Positions 39,001-50,891 of a stretch of 64,000 bases of DNA are shown one piece after another (the stretch's first letter is position 1; every line of letters begins with the position of its first letter). Location of the stretch: positions 186,001 through 250,000 of the forward strand of contig NW_019029035.1 in assembly GCF_002105155.1 (NCBI RefSeq), read 5' to 3'. Position numbers and translations under genes: made by a program. The notes below the pieces were generated by a model that made no database searches, had not been told where the DNA came from, and saw nothing but the letters and a program-made list of their open reading frames with translations. The DNA is from Lobosporangium transversale. Taxonomy: Eukaryota > Mortierellomycota > Mortierellomycetes > Mortierellales > Mortierellaceae.

Positions 39001-40167
39001 CTATTTGTCGCGTAAGGAGAAGGATCGGACCTCTGTTAAAGCGACCAAGTCAAAAAAAAAAAAAAAAAAAAGAAAAAAAAAAGAGATTGCTAATGTCGCT
39101 TTTTATCGTTGATTCCAACTTGTTAACATAGGCGTACTTGGGATGACATGGGGGTGTATGATGTGTCGCAGTACTCAATCAAAATCATATGCGAGAAAGA
39201 CGCTGCGGAACCAACGACAACAAATGACTCAGCAATGCCAGTCTTTGAACTGGGTGAAAAAGTTTTAGTCGAATGGACGGCCCCTTTGAATCATGGTTCA
39301 AAGGATTGGATTGGGATTTACAAGGTCTTGAGCAATACTTCTTACAAATCTACCAATGTGGCTTCCAAGGGACGGTATCTGTTCATTAGTCGTAATGCTG
39401 TCACTAGAGGCGCACCTTCTTCGGAGCAAAGCCATCTCGATGAAGACGTTCTGGGTGCGGATGGTCATACAGGTAAAGGTGATGGAGAGGTCATTGAAGA
39501 AGAAATCATCTGGGTCAATAATCAAGAAATCTGCCGAGGTCGAGTTGTCTTTTTGGGCGACAAGTTGCCCTGGTTCCCTGGAACCTTTGAGTTCAGATAC
39601 CACCACCATGGACGCTACAATGTCATGGCCTATACAGCACCTTTTGAGATCACTCGTAAGCCTCTTTTACTTTTTTTTTTTTGTAATTATTTTTTTTTTA
39701 TCGGTCACCATAAACGTCTCAAAAGCTACGCACATAAAGCTAATTTTTTTTTATTTTTTTTTATTTATTTTTTTTTTTTTTGCAATGGTGAAGTTGAGGC
39801 TGATGAGTCAAAGGACTTATCTGTAGACTCGGTCAGTCAGAGACTCCTCCCTTATGTGCAGAGGTGTTTCAGTTTGGATGAAGATACGATGCCCTGCGCA
39901 GTGGACGAGCGATTTGTCATGATTAACCAGACAATTGCTCAGCGGATAGTCAAGGGCATCCATATGATGTACGGAATCGAGTTTGCATGGGAAGTTGTAG
40001 CAATCGATATGTCTTGTCTTCATTTGGCGATGCGTATTATGACAGCACGACGTGCCTTGGCTCCCTTCACAGTTGCTTCCTCCCCCTCCTTAACAAATGA
40101 AATGAAAGCTTCATCATTACCACTGGCTCCTTCATTGTTACCATCTTCGTCCCCAGCATCAACCTAA
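36082..40167 (+). CDS. CHO2: Phosphatidylethanolamine N-methyltransferase, 8 exons, about 1035 aa
   Basis: Exons are 36082-36319, 36661-37007, 37100-37328, 37412-37655, 37750-38478, 38589-39011, 39132-39655 and 39794-40167; together they keep one frame of 1036 codons. The enzyme carries out the first S-adenosylmethionine-dependent methylation of phosphatidylethanolamine on the way to phosphatidylcholine, in the endoplasmic reticulum. At least eight hydrophobic segments are visible. The family signatures include [32 protein letters not shown] in the first methyltransferase half, and GHAAFWGMT with [12 protein letters not shown] in the second. The C-terminal part after 39132 is a soluble beta-rich domain ([23 protein letters not shown]) as in fungal Cho2. 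Exon 5 could open at AG 37730 but this gives a stop, so the AG at 37749 is used. Exon 8 follows a T-rich intron and the acceptor GAAG. Confidence 0.92.
36320..36660 (+). other. First intron of CHO2 (341 nt)
   Basis: The intron runs from donor GTACGT to acceptor ATCAAG and holds two long T tracts (about 36376-36398 and 36620-36633). It is longer than the other CHO2 introns (about 80-140 nt). No gene inside it is supported. Confidence 0.7.
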
Positions 40168-40425
40168 AGGAAAGATAAAATAAAATAAAAAAAAAAAATG
40201 AATAAAATTATGGATTGTGATTATGATTAGGTTTATTATTATTAAGGTGTAATGCTATTTTTGTATCTAACATGCTGGTAGGTGCATTTCTTGGTTATGT
40301 CCCGTATCCCACTGTAGTTATGAATAAGGGTGGTATCCGCTAAAGCCTGGACCAGGACTACTGCCCATAGTAGCTATCCATTATTTTAATGAGGAAGATA
40401 TTATTGATTAGAGCGACTCGTTCCG

Positions 40426-42363
40426 TCACCGGGACTCATATCGGACACCAGAGCCTCCAGGAGGAGGAGCGTATCCATTATCTCCATGCTGTTGCATTGA
40501 GTACTGTGGATATCTATTATGAGAGCCACTGAACCCTGACCCTGGCCCCGATGAGCCTGCGCTATTTCCATTTTGATGTGGATATGGGCCTGGACCGTAG
40601 AGAGCATTATTAGACGAGTAAGGATTATATTGCTTTCCTTGACTATTATTGTATCTAAATGGGCCTTGGCAATGTGTATTTGAAACACGAGATTCATTGT
40701 CTCCAAAATCCTCGCTAATTGTGTTTTGGGCATATGGCGAGAGCGGCGAATCCGGGCCGCCACGATGGATTTTGGATGAAGGCTTAATCATGGGAAGAGG
40801 CTGACCACTACGGCCGCCACGATCACTGCTATTACTGTTAATGTTGCCTCTATTTCTGCTACTAGAGCTAGGACTGCTGGTGGGGCTAAGGGGCATTGGG
40901 CTTGAACTAGATGGCAAAGATGGTATCATAGAAATGGTTGAATCTGAAATAGCCATGGAGGCGTGTTCATCTTGTCGATATTGTTGCCGTTGCTGTTGAA
41001 GTGGTGATAATGGTTGCTGCTGCTGCTGGTACAAGTTGGGTTCGTATGGTGAATAATGTCTTGAGGCAACATTATTTGTACGGTCGACAAGCACCTGGAC
41101 TGATCCAATGCTTTCCTTATGACCCATCATTTTTCGCTGATGTGCCCTCTGAGCTTCTTCGAGTGTCGAATAGCAGCTACCGGCGTCGGATGAATAGGAT
41201 GATCTAGGGCTATCTGCTGCATAGAATTGATCCTCCGAATAGAATTGGTCTTCTGAATAGAATGGCTGTTGCTGCTGATGGTGATGAGCAGGGGTGATGT
41301 TGGATGGTGCCTGTCCCTGCGTGTTTCTGCCTCGAATATAGGTTTCAGGATCATCTAGTCCTCGCAGATCACGTCTCGGATCAACATCTTCTTTACCAAG
41401 ATAGTACTCTGGCACTGATGTCATGCATCCTTGTGAATCTGAAGGTTGCTGTTGAATATCATGGAAATTTGTCGCTGAAGTTGGTGGTGGTGATGGTAAT
41501 GGTGTTGGCCCGCTTCTTGGGCCTCTGCTGCTGTTGTCGTTGCTCCTATTATCACAGCCGTTAGTGTTGTCAATATGGTCATTGGAGTGATTCTTCTGAA
41601 GTGGTGACCGGCTTTCATGCGAGCCGTTAGTGGATTTGTATACATTATAATTGGTTTTGTTGAAATTATTGTTGTTGATATTAAAATTCCCGTCATTATT
41701 GTTGTTGTGGTTGTTTCGATTACTATCGCCATTTAGTGGAAGAGGAGATCTGCTACCTGAACCTGGTCCACCTTGTGAAGATGACCCGTTCGGATCTTCT
41801 CTCGCCTTTTCTTTAATATATTGCTGTTCCCGCTGTTGCTTCAGATGTTGCTCAAACTGAGCCTGATGCTGCTCCATCATCTCTTCTTGTTGTCTCTTCT
41901 GCTGTTGCTGTTGCTGTGCTCTATGGGATAAAAACAGCGTCATGGCCTGGCCATTCTCGCTGTCTTCGGCAGCCAAGGCAAGGGGTCCTGAGATTCCCAA
42001 ATTTGAACCAGTGTTACTCTTTCCTTTTCCATCGCGACCTTTTGAGGATGTGGTGGCTCTTTTACGTCGCTTGTAAAACACAAGTGCGATAAGTGCCACG
42101 AGCAACATGGCTGCCCCGCCCGCAATTCCTCCGATCGCACCTGGTGATAAACCTTCTTTACTACGAATCCTTCCAGTTCTATCGGTAGGGGATGTTGGGG
42201 GTGGAGATATCGAACTAGTGGTTGTGGATGAAAGAGAGTTAATCTGCGCTGCAGATTTTGTGCGCGTCGCATGGGGGATCGTGATGGATGTGTTTGTGGG
42301 TTTAGCAGCAGCGGTTGTGGTCTTCCGAGGAGGCGGCAGTGTTGTGGTTGTAAACCCAGACAT
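40426..42363 (-). CDS. Single-pass membrane protein with Ser/Thr-rich ectodomain and Gln-rich tail, 645 aa
   Basis: One uninterrupted minus-strand exon starts at the ATG at 42363. The first 70 residues are Ser/Thr/Pro-rich and probably glycosylated. One transmembrane helix follows at about residues 80-100 (GAIGGIAGGAAMLLVALIALVFYKRRKR). It is bounded by a KRRKR stop-transfer cluster, so the long C-terminal part should be cytoplasmic. That tail is rich in Gln, Asn, Ser, His and Gly, with short Gln runs and many Ser-Pro sites. The layout resembles fungal Mid2/Wsc-type stress sensors, but no cysteine-rich module is present. No cleavable signal peptide is evident at the N-terminus, so the topology is not certain. 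The 3' end is convergent with CHO2 258 bp away. A GGAGT array lies in its upstream region. Confidence 0.7.
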   Translation of the reverse strand: MSGFTTTTLPPPRKTTTAAAKPTNTSITIPHATRTKSAAQINSLSSTTTSSISPPPTSPTDRTGRIRSKEGLSPGAIGGIAGGAAMLLVALIALVFYKRRKRATTSSKGRDGKGKSNTGSNLGISGPLALAAEDSENGQAMTLFLSHRAQQQQQQKRQQEEMMEQHQAQFEQHLKQQREQQYIKEKAREDPNGSSSQGGPGSGSRSPLPLNGDSNRNNHNNNNDGNFNINNNNFNKTNYNVYKSTNGSHESRSPLQKNHSNDHIDNTNGCDNRSNDNSSRGPRSGPTPLPSPPPTSATNFHDIQQQPSDSQGCMTSVPEYYLGKEDVDPRRDLRGLDDPETYIRGRNTQGQAPSNITPAHHHQQQQPFYSEDQFYSEDQFYAADSPRSSYSSDAGSCYSTLEEAQRAHQRKMMGHKESIGSVQVLVDRTNNVASRHYSPYEPNLYQQQQQPLSPLQQQRQQYRQDEHASMAISDSTISMIPSLPSSSSPMPLSPTSSPSSSSRNRGNINSNSSDRGGRSGQPLPMIKPSSKIHRGGPDSPLSPYAQNTISEDFGDNESRVSNTHCQGPFRYNNSQGKQYNPYSSNNALYGPGPYPHQNGNSAGSSGPGSGFSGSHNRYPQYSMQQHGDNGYAPPPGGSGVRYESR

Positions 42364-44125
42364 GGTTGCGTGATTTGAAATGAGGAATGAAATGAAAGAG
42401 ATGACAGACAAACAGGATGGGAGAATGAGTGAAGACTGAGTGAAGAGTGAAGAGTGAAGAGATAAAGTGGAGTGGAGTGGAATGAAGTGGAATGAAGTGG
42501 AGTGGAGTGGAGTGGAGTGGAGTGGAGTGGAGTGGAGTAGAGTGGAGTGAAATGGAGTAGAGTGGAGTAAGGAGAGGAGAGGAATGCTAGCAGATATCTT
42601 TCAATCTGGGAAGGGGAGGGAGGATGTTTGGCCCTCAAGAAGTGTGAAGAAAAGGTTTGAAGAGAAAAGAGAAGAAAGGAACAAAACAATAAACAAAAAA
42701 AGAAGAGACGGATAGTGTTGTACGACTTGGCTTGTGGCCGTTTTCCCATCCCAATTCACAAAGTAATTTTGCCATGCTGGCTGGTCAAACAACATTCTGA
42801 TGGGTCATTTGTAATTGCAATTGGGTTGCACAGTTGCACAAGAATTAAAAGAATGTCCCTCCTTCCTCTCACTAGTCGGGTTCTGCAACAAAAAAAAAGG
42901 GACGAAGGGGGTATACGCATATACATTTGTCTTCTCACTTTAGACATGCTGGCACCGGGCTCTTGATCCTGATAGCGAAGTCTACCCAGGTCTATCTGAC
43001 CCACGCCTTTTCTTTTCTTTTATTCTCACTAAGGTCTTTCGTTTCATATTATACACCAATATTCATCCGATCTCCTTCTACTCTACTCTACTCTGTCAAA
43101 GTATTGAATGTACTCCTAGTTGAGACCGAAGTATATAGTTTATTCTTCATATATATATATATTTGTACCTTTTTAAATTGGCTTTCAAATGTATATCCAG
43201 TGAGCTTATGGCACTATCTCAAAGGTAAACCTGCAGGAACTAGAGATCCGACAGTATCTCTCTTAATTTGAATTGCTTCATTGGGAATGTACATACACTT
43301 CTCTATGCTCTCGTGCCTGCTCTCGCTCAGATCAACTTTCTACAAGGATATGAATAAATATACCTCATCATCTATGAAATATCGAAATTAATGAATACAT
43401 TTGTATTGATACATATTCTTCGGCTTCACTCACTCATATGCTCACTCGCTCTCTTTTTCTTTTTTACCTTATGCCTCATTCATGCCCCATTGAAACTGTT
43501 CATCATGCATGTACTTTGGATGGGGGCTGCGAACTACTGTCGATCCGAAACGACTAAAAAAAAAAATGAAAATACACTCGCCTCGGCAGAATATGGATGG
43601 TGCCTTTTAATGTATCCATTCTTCAATATTCCATTGGGCCTATTATTCTAAAGAACTGTAAAATGTTAGCTGTCGAATCCATCTGCAATTAACTGCTGTA
43701 TTAGAGGTTACGCTTGAAACAGCCATATATCCCATCTATCACCACTTTCAGGGGATATTTAAAGTTGCAGATCCAATTTTTTAGTCAAACCGGGTATTTG
43801 GAGTTTGGAGTGATTAAGAGACAGGGGTAAAAGACAAGCCATAAACATGACAATCATTATTTTTTGTGTACAGTCACAAAGCTTAAAAAAAAAATCACTC
43901 GCTCTCCATTTACTTTTTATTTCAATCTCTTCATTCTTTCTCCATCTCCCTCATACATCTTTATATATTTTTTATTATTTTCTCTTTCTTTATCCATACA
44001 ACTCTTTGTTAGGCAACAGAAAAAAAGCAAAAAAAAGAAAAAAAAAAAAAAAAAAGCAAGAAAACAAGAAAACAAACAAACAAACTACTTTGCTACCTTA
44101 TCCACAATCATCAGAGATATTGAAC
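42364..44125. other. Divergent intergenic region with GGAGT satellite and CT-rich leader
   Basis: This 1.76 kb region separates the membrane-protein gene from the ketopantoate gene and should carry both promoters. It holds the GGAGT array at 42466-42570, a T-rich, CT-rich stretch at about 43880-44000, and A-rich runs at about 44030-44070. ORFs within it (for example 43391-43651) are Leu/Phe-rich and not convincing. Confidence 0.55.
42466..42570. repeat. GGAGT pentanucleotide satellite-like array
   Basis: The unit GTGGA (GGAGT in another phase) is repeated about twenty times with variants GGAAT, GAAGT and AGAGT. It lies about 100-200 bases before the minus-strand membrane-protein ATG, in the 5' leader or promoter. 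The GGAGT/GGAAT unit resembles classical pericentromeric satellites, but this array is short and isolated. Confidence 0.9.
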
Positions 44126-45530
44126 ATGGCGACACCAACAAGGATAGCTTCAGCTCAAATCAAGAAAGGATTTGCTTCTGTTTGTCTTTCAAACAGCAAT
44201 AGCTCAATCGCAACAATGTCTCGATTTGTTACCCCTGGTGCTTCTTCCCTTTTTGTGAGAGCCATTTCTCAACATGCGCACAAGCATCACACAACATTCC
44301 ATTGTCAAAGCCCAGTAACCTACAATCACTATAACAGAACTAGTCGGAGAAACTACAGCTCAAGGCCAGCCGATTTAAATCATTCTCTTCATCTTGGTAA
44401 GAAAAGATACAACGATTTTTTGGATACACATATGACAAAAGTATTAAAAAAGGAGGATTGATAATCCATGAAAAAATTATTAAATGCCGATCCCATTCCA
44501 TTTTAATAAATCATTGTAATCTGGCTTTACCATCTTTGGTTTAATTCTTCGGACTAATAATTAGTCTTGGTCTTTTTTTTTTTCCTCTTTAGTCAGACCC
44601 AAGGTCACGCTTGCAACACTGCGTAAACTCTACAAACGTGGAGAACCTATCACAGTTATGACTGCACATGACTTTCCTACAGGTACACTAGTGGACAAGG
44701 CTGGAATCGATATGACACTTGTGGGTGATTCACTCGCAATGGTCGCGCTCGGCTATACATCCACTTCTGAGATCACACTTGATGAGATGTTGCATCATTG
44801 TAGAGCTGTTGCTCGTGGAACTCGATCTAGCTTCTTAGTAGCGGATATGCCATTTGGAACATATGAGACCAGTCCCGAGCAGGCTATCGCAAATGCAGTT
44901 CGGATCATTAAAGAGGGAAAAGCAGAAGCAGTGAAACTGGAAGGAGGAAAAGAGATGGCACCCACAATCACACGGTTGACTCAGGTTGGTGTCCCGGTCT
45001 TGGGTCACATTGGATTGACTCCGCAGAGACAGGCCAGCCTAGGAGGATATAAAGTTCAAGGAAAGACAGTGGCCAAGGCCAAGGCCATGATTGAAGATGC
45101 TTTGGCCTTGCAACAGGCTGGATGCTATGCCATTGTCTTGGAGGCTGTTCCCGAACCTGTGGCCCGACACATCACCAACATCTTGTCGATCCCAACAATC
45201 GGCATCGGTGCTGGTGCGGGATGTTCAGGTCAGGTCCTGGTGCAGCAAGACATGCTGGGATTGTATGGCCGTGTGCCAAGGTTCTGTAAAACGTACAGGA
45301 ATCTGGCTGACGAGATTGTAGGAGCTTTGAAGGAATATAGCCAAGATGTCAAATCTGGAGCATTTCCCGCAGAGGAGCACTGTTATCCCATGCCTGAAGC
45401 TGAACATCTAAAGTTCATGAGGATGATTGAGCAAGACCAACAACGACAACATCATAATCAAGGAGAGAGGGAGGATAGCGATAAGGCTGATCAAAAACAC
45501 ATTGCCTCTGCAACAGGTGGACATGCTTAG
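44126..45530 (+). CDS. ECM31: 3-methyl-2-oxobutanoate (ketopantoate) hydroxymethyltransferase, 2 exons, 402 aa
   Basis: Exons 44126-44396 and 44593-45530 join in frame. This enzyme (panB in bacteria, ECM31 in yeast) transfers a one-carbon unit from methylene-tetrahydrofolate to 2-oxoisovalerate, the first committed step of pantothenate and coenzyme A synthesis. The TIM-barrel core shows the characteristic motifs ITVMTAHDFPTGTL, VGDSLAMVALGY, LVADMPFGTY, VKLEGG, GHIGLTPQ and GIGAGAGCSGQVLV. The first 90 residues form a Ser/Arg-rich extension with the typical mitochondrial cleavage context RRNYSS. The barrel is about 290 aa as usual. The last 45 residues are an extra polar tail (rich in Gln, Asp and Glu). 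A 177-bp spacer leads to the EAPP gene in the same direction. Confidence 0.92.
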
Positions 45531-45614
45531 ATTAATTTTTAAAAATATTATTTACATTGTTATATGTATAGACAAGCTTTTGAGAACTATGTTCATGTAT
45601 TTGGACATTGATCT

Positions 45615-45667
45615 CATTTCGTTTCATCTCATTTCATTTCGTTCCATTTCGTTTCATTTCATTTCAA
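45615..45667 (+). repeat. TTTCA/TTTCG pentanucleotide repeat
   Basis: About ten units of ATTTC, GTTTC and CTCAT type follow each other between the ketopantoate gene and the EAPP gene. It is a short microsatellite inside the 177-bp spacer, so it falls in the promoter or leader of the EAPP gene. Confidence 0.8.
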
Positions 45668-45706
45668 TTAAACAAATCATTTCCAACATAAAGACACTTG
45701 AAACCA

Positions 45707-46907
45707 ATGAATGATATCAAGGGGAAAAAAGTACAGTTCAGCACTCGTAGTAGTGATAACAATAACGGCAATAAGAGCTTAAAACAAACGACTACTCACT
45801 TGAATTCGGACTTGGATTCAGATGCAGATTCAGATTCAGATTCCTTGAATATTCCGGAATCTCTGATTGCTAAAGGAAGTGACAACGACCAAGGCCCAGA
45901 ATACTATGATCCAATATATTTCGACTCTGACGAAGATCATGAAGACGAAAAAGACGGCAAAGATGATTATGATGATGAGGAGGAGGAGGATCAAGGCGAG
46001 AAAAACTATGATATTCGGACAAGCATCCTGAATTCCAGAGACGCTAGTAGTGACACCAATGGACGGAATGCACATGCCAAAAACATCAAAGACATGACCA
46101 AAAAGTTTGAAAAAAGCTCCTTGATGTCATCCCCATCATCCTCGAGGACGATACCCAGAAACGAGGATGCGAAAAAAAGTAAGCTCCAGAAGCATCGTAT
46201 CATCTCGGATATCGATCTCTTGTATAATCCAGATCAGGATGACAAGGATCAAAATTGGTTGTTTAAAAAGATCGCAGGTATGAAAATAATAATAAAGAGC
46301 ACCTGCATGGAATACTCTGATAAAAAAAACTCATCATTTCTTTTTTTTTATGCTCAGCTAACCGGCTTCCAGGTTGCAACCCAGAAGACATTTGGACAGA
46401 TGCCATCCTCTCCTGTCCTATGTGTTTGACTCAATTATGTTTCGATTGTCAACAGTACGTCTTTTTCAAGCAAGAGAAATTGTTGATATTTAAAAGTGGA
46501 ATTGACTTTTTTTGTTCAACTGTAACCATCTTGATAGACATGCGCTATATCCCCATCAGTTTAGAGCCATGTTTGTTGAACACTGCCGGGTCATCGAAAA
46601 CGAAATTCTTCGGTTTCCCAAGGAAATAGCCGCCAAGAAAAAACAACCTTCTAAACCAAAGGCTACAAAGCCATCCTCCTCGTCTTCATCAACCTCAACA
46701 AATTCTTTACAAACAATAGCATTGTCCAAACCACCATTGGACGGAGCACCTCACGTTGATCCAACTAAAGCTTTTAAAACAAGTGCAGATGATGATGAGA
46801 ATATGGCCTATCATCCTGTCGCATGCGAGATCTGCAATACTAAAGTTGCACTCATGGACCAAGATGAGGTCTATCATTTTTTTAACGTAATTCCCTCAGA
46901 CATTTAA
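45707..46907 (+). CDS. EAPP: E2F-associated phosphoprotein (EAPP) family protein, 3 exons, 345 aa
   Basis: Exons 45707-46277, 46358-46454 and 46538-46907 join in frame. The N-terminal half is acidic with Asp/Ser and Glu runs (DSDADSDSDS, YDDEEEEDQG) and a Lys-rich segment. The C-terminal half contains the family core: LSCPMCLTQLCFDCQQ (CxxC and CxxC pairs, probably zinc binding), HALYPHQFRAMFVEHC, and the C-terminal pair CEICNTKVALMDQDEVYHFF followed by NVIPSDI. The cysteines are spaced CxxC-CxxC and CxxC, as in animal EAPP. In animals the protein associates with E2F and affects transcription; its fungal role is not established, so the family call rests on the cysteine core. The gene is convergent with the BRWD-like gene only 63 bp away. 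Confidence 0.88.
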
Positions 46908-46970
46908 AAGACTGAGATTTGATAGAGCATTAGTTTACTTGTCTAAAAAAAAAAGGAAAAGAAAAAAAAA

Positions 46971-49900
46971 CTACTGTACATAATCATCGTCACTGGAGAT
47001 GATCGTGGTCTTCTTCCGTTTGGACCGTGTATGCGAAGCATACGAATTCGAATTACTTTGCTCGAAGTCATCCATGTCTTCATTCCCTTCATCATAATAT
47101 CCGTGCTCTACTAGATCATCATCCTTCTGCATATAATCTGCGTCCTCTCCTGGCTCCGCTGCAGCGCTGCGGCGTCCATTACGACGACTTCTACTTATGT
47201 TCCTTCTGTCCCCCCATTCTTCATCCACCTCATCATCTTCATTATTGTACTCATCATCACTTTCATCATCATCGTCGTTATTTCGTTTTTTGCGCCTCGT
47301 ACTTCGACCACGTCCTCGTCGGGATCCATTTATGCTGCTATTGCCGTTAGTCTTTCCATTGCCGTTCCTTCTCCGTGACTCATTAGACATCGAAAAGCCC
47401 GCTACTGCAGCTGCTGCTGATGACACTAATTTTCGAGAAGAACGAGAAACGCGTCCTGTAGAGCGACGGTTCGATGGTCTAGACCTGGATCTAGGCTTTT
47501 CTTCATCTGAGAACTCGTCCTCATCACTACCAAATAAAAATATAGCATTAAGCTTATGTAAAAACATAATAACAAAGTCCACATATAAATAAAAGCTTTA
47601 ACTTACTCTAAGAAGGCATCATCATCCACCTCTTCTACCTCCTCCTCCTCAAGATCCAACTCTGGTTCGGTTTCAATCTCGACTTGTTCGTTTTCACTTC
47701 CAGAGCCATCAAATTCATCGTCCTCGTCTTTTTTTGTGCTCTTGACATGTATATGGCTAGGCAACGGCTTAAAGGGATCTGTAACAAACGATGCGATGTG
47801 AATAGCTCTCTTATTAACGTTTCACCATGAGCACACATCCCTGTCAATACACGTATGAGAGACTTACTTGCGAGGGACGCTTTGAAAATTCGTGACAATT
47901 GTTTCGCGTACATGGCGATGCCACTCTTCGGATCGTTATATGTCAGCGCATTCTTTTCAAGTAGCTCGATATCAAACTGTACTGCTCTTGCTCGCCGATA
48001 GAATCCACTAGTCAAGCGCTCCTGAATTGCTTCCAGGCAGATTGGATATGCTACCGTCTTGCAGTAATCTGGGTAAGCTTCAAAGTCTACGGAGGATCTG
48101 AAGATTTGAAAATCCTCCATTTGAATGAAATGAGAAACAACCTCTTGAATACGTTGGTATTCTGGTATAGTGAAACAAGCGAGTGTCTATGTTAATAAAC
48201 AGATGTACCATAGAGAACAGCACTCAGGCCACAAATGACTGTAAGGTCTTTCTGTTTACCTTCAGGTGGAATAGTTTCTCGAACTCTGGCTTCGTCCTCG
48301 TTTTCATCACGTTGCATCTCCCATGGTGATAGATTCGTAACATCTTCATTCGCAGGCCTACCATTGCGAGATAGAAACTTATTAGATATCAGATAGACAT
48401 GTGATACACAGTTGGTGGTAAAAACCATAATAATTCCTCCATACCAAGAGACTTCAAATGCCATCCACAATGAATCCGGTAGACTTGGATCATCCACAAC
48501 CTTGTCCGAAATGGTCCCCGCATATATGCTTCCATCAAATGACGCCCAGATCTGTTCGCCAACTGTATAGTGAGCATTGATGCCATTCTGAAAGACAGAG
48601 TACAATACAATGAAATCAGGGACATCGCCCAGATCATGAAACTCAACTTCAAAGCGCCTTCTCGAGGCTGTGAATTGAGGATTGGGCGGAAATCCCCATG
48701 AAGAAGAAAGGATTTGCTCCTCTAATGTTACAGTACACCAAGTAGGTGGGCCGACATTGTATGTGATCCGAGAGACACGGCCAAACATGACCCAAGGAAT
48801 TGAGCTATCTTTGATATAGGGTACGATTTTGAGATTAAGTTTCGAGCGCAAAGGTGTCTCTTTCAAATAGAAACTGTGACCCTGACGAAGATAAGCGACA
48901 TAGTCTCCGATCTAATGTTAAGAAATAAAATCATTCCTAGTTAATTTTTTTTTTTTTTTTTTTTTTTTTTTGCTTTGTCGAAAAAAGCGAATGTTCTAAA
49001 GTATTACCTGTGGATGGTAAGGGGTCTTGCGAGGCTCATTCACTTTGATCCAATCACTAGGTAGCCATTTATACAACTCTGCAGCTTGTTCGTCCCGGAT
49101 TACGGCCTTTCCTTTCTTGCGTCCATTTCCTCGCCATTGCTTTTTCTTTTTGGGTGATGTGGGCATGGATGTATCCGAGGTGAGCATCCCAGAAAAAGAT
49201 CTGCCAGCAGAGCTCCCAGAGAAAACCCCTTCATCGTCGTCATCCCGGTCCGAGTCCTCAATAACCTCATCGCTTGGATAGTCATCGTTTGCAAAAGATT
49301 TCGGTCGAGCACTTCGCTGGCTCTTGCTCCCTGAAGGCATGCCATCATTGATGTTCTGGCCCCGTTTTCCCCTTCTGATAGATATCCTGGAGCTTTCAAA
49401 GTCTTCACTCTCCTCATCAAAGTCAAGCTCCTCTCCATCTAAACCATCCTCATCTTCGTCACTTCTAAGACGTAATCTCTTCCTGGCTCGATTTGTTCTT
49501 CGTTTCCTATCTGCTGATCCCCGTTGTCTCCTGGATGAACCTCCTGAACCGACGGCACGCCTTTTCCTTGATCCCTGACCGCCAGCATGGTAGTCCTCGT
49601 CCTCATAATCATCATTAACAACAAAGTCTTCTGCAGCAATAGCGTCAGGAGCCAGGTCACTATCGTCTCCTTCGCTATCAGATGATGATTCTGATGCCGA
49701 AGCGGCTCCACCAGCATACTCCTCCCCACTCGAATCATTGGGAAGCGGAACAATCGGGACCTCAGCAGTCATAGGGTCATCATCCTCATCGTCATCTTCT
49801 AAAATAAACTCTCTCCTTCGCTTGTATAGTTTACGCTTGTCAGTAGCAGGGAGCACAGCGAGTGTTTGTACTGCTAAATTCTCAAGCTCTTTCTCAAGCA

Positions 49901-50857
49901 AATCCTTTTTGTCAGCCTCCTCCTGCTCCAACACACCTGGTGGCACTGCTACTGGAAGATCCAACCCATACCGAGGACCCTTTTGTTTTGCATAGTCCCG
50001 CCCGTTATTGTCCAGAATGGGCGTTCTTTCCATAAGATGCGGCGCAATCTGAGTCGCATCATCCACCACATTGTGATCAGCATCATACCGCACAGGCGCA
50101 TAGTCACTCCAGAAAGCTTGCTCAATGAATGATCTAGCATCTTTGTAGTCGTCAGGGTTTTTGCCAGCCCCAAACAGGATACATTTGCCCTCTTGGTCTG
50201 TTACTGCGAACATCAGTCCGTCTGACGAGAAGCGGCCGTCAAGGAATTCATGATCAGGATACGTCCAGCTGTTAATCTTGACACCCTTTGCAATATCCCA
50301 CAGAATGACTTGTCCATCATATCCAGCTGTCATTATAATCCGATCATCATTGGGATGCACATCCACAACATAAACTGACGAGCCTCTTGCATGTCCATTG
50401 AGTGTATGAACCAATTTTCCTGTGATCGAATCGAAGATTTTGATCTCTCCCAAAGATGTCGTCAGAATCACAGTAGAGTCGTTCAACGACCATATTGCCA
50501 TCGTTGGGACGATTCCTGAACCATCGCCCATAGATTGTGTAGGTCGTGCTCCTTCAGTGACAGTGTCGTTTACGGGGTTCTGGCTAGCAGTAGCGGGCCC
50601 ATTAATCTCCGAGTCTGTATGGTTCGCATCCTCATTGGTGGTGTTAGCAGTTGTCGATGTCTCAATCAAAAAGGGGTTAGGTAATGTGGAAGCTGCAGTG
50701 GGTGAGGGCATCATATGTCTCGCTTCTGTAATAGTCCCGTCTGCTTGAGTGTGTTCATCTCTGACATCGACTACACAAACAGATAAATAAATGAATGTTG
50801 TTGGTCAAAGTGCTGTCATTGATATCTATATGGACAGCTGATTAAACATGCATACGA

Positions 50858-50891
<34 letters not shown>

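Noticed and set aside
43391-43651. Leu-rich 86-codon frame upstream of the ketopantoate gene
   Set aside because: Composition follows T-rich DNA, and no family match is visible; it lies in the promoter region.
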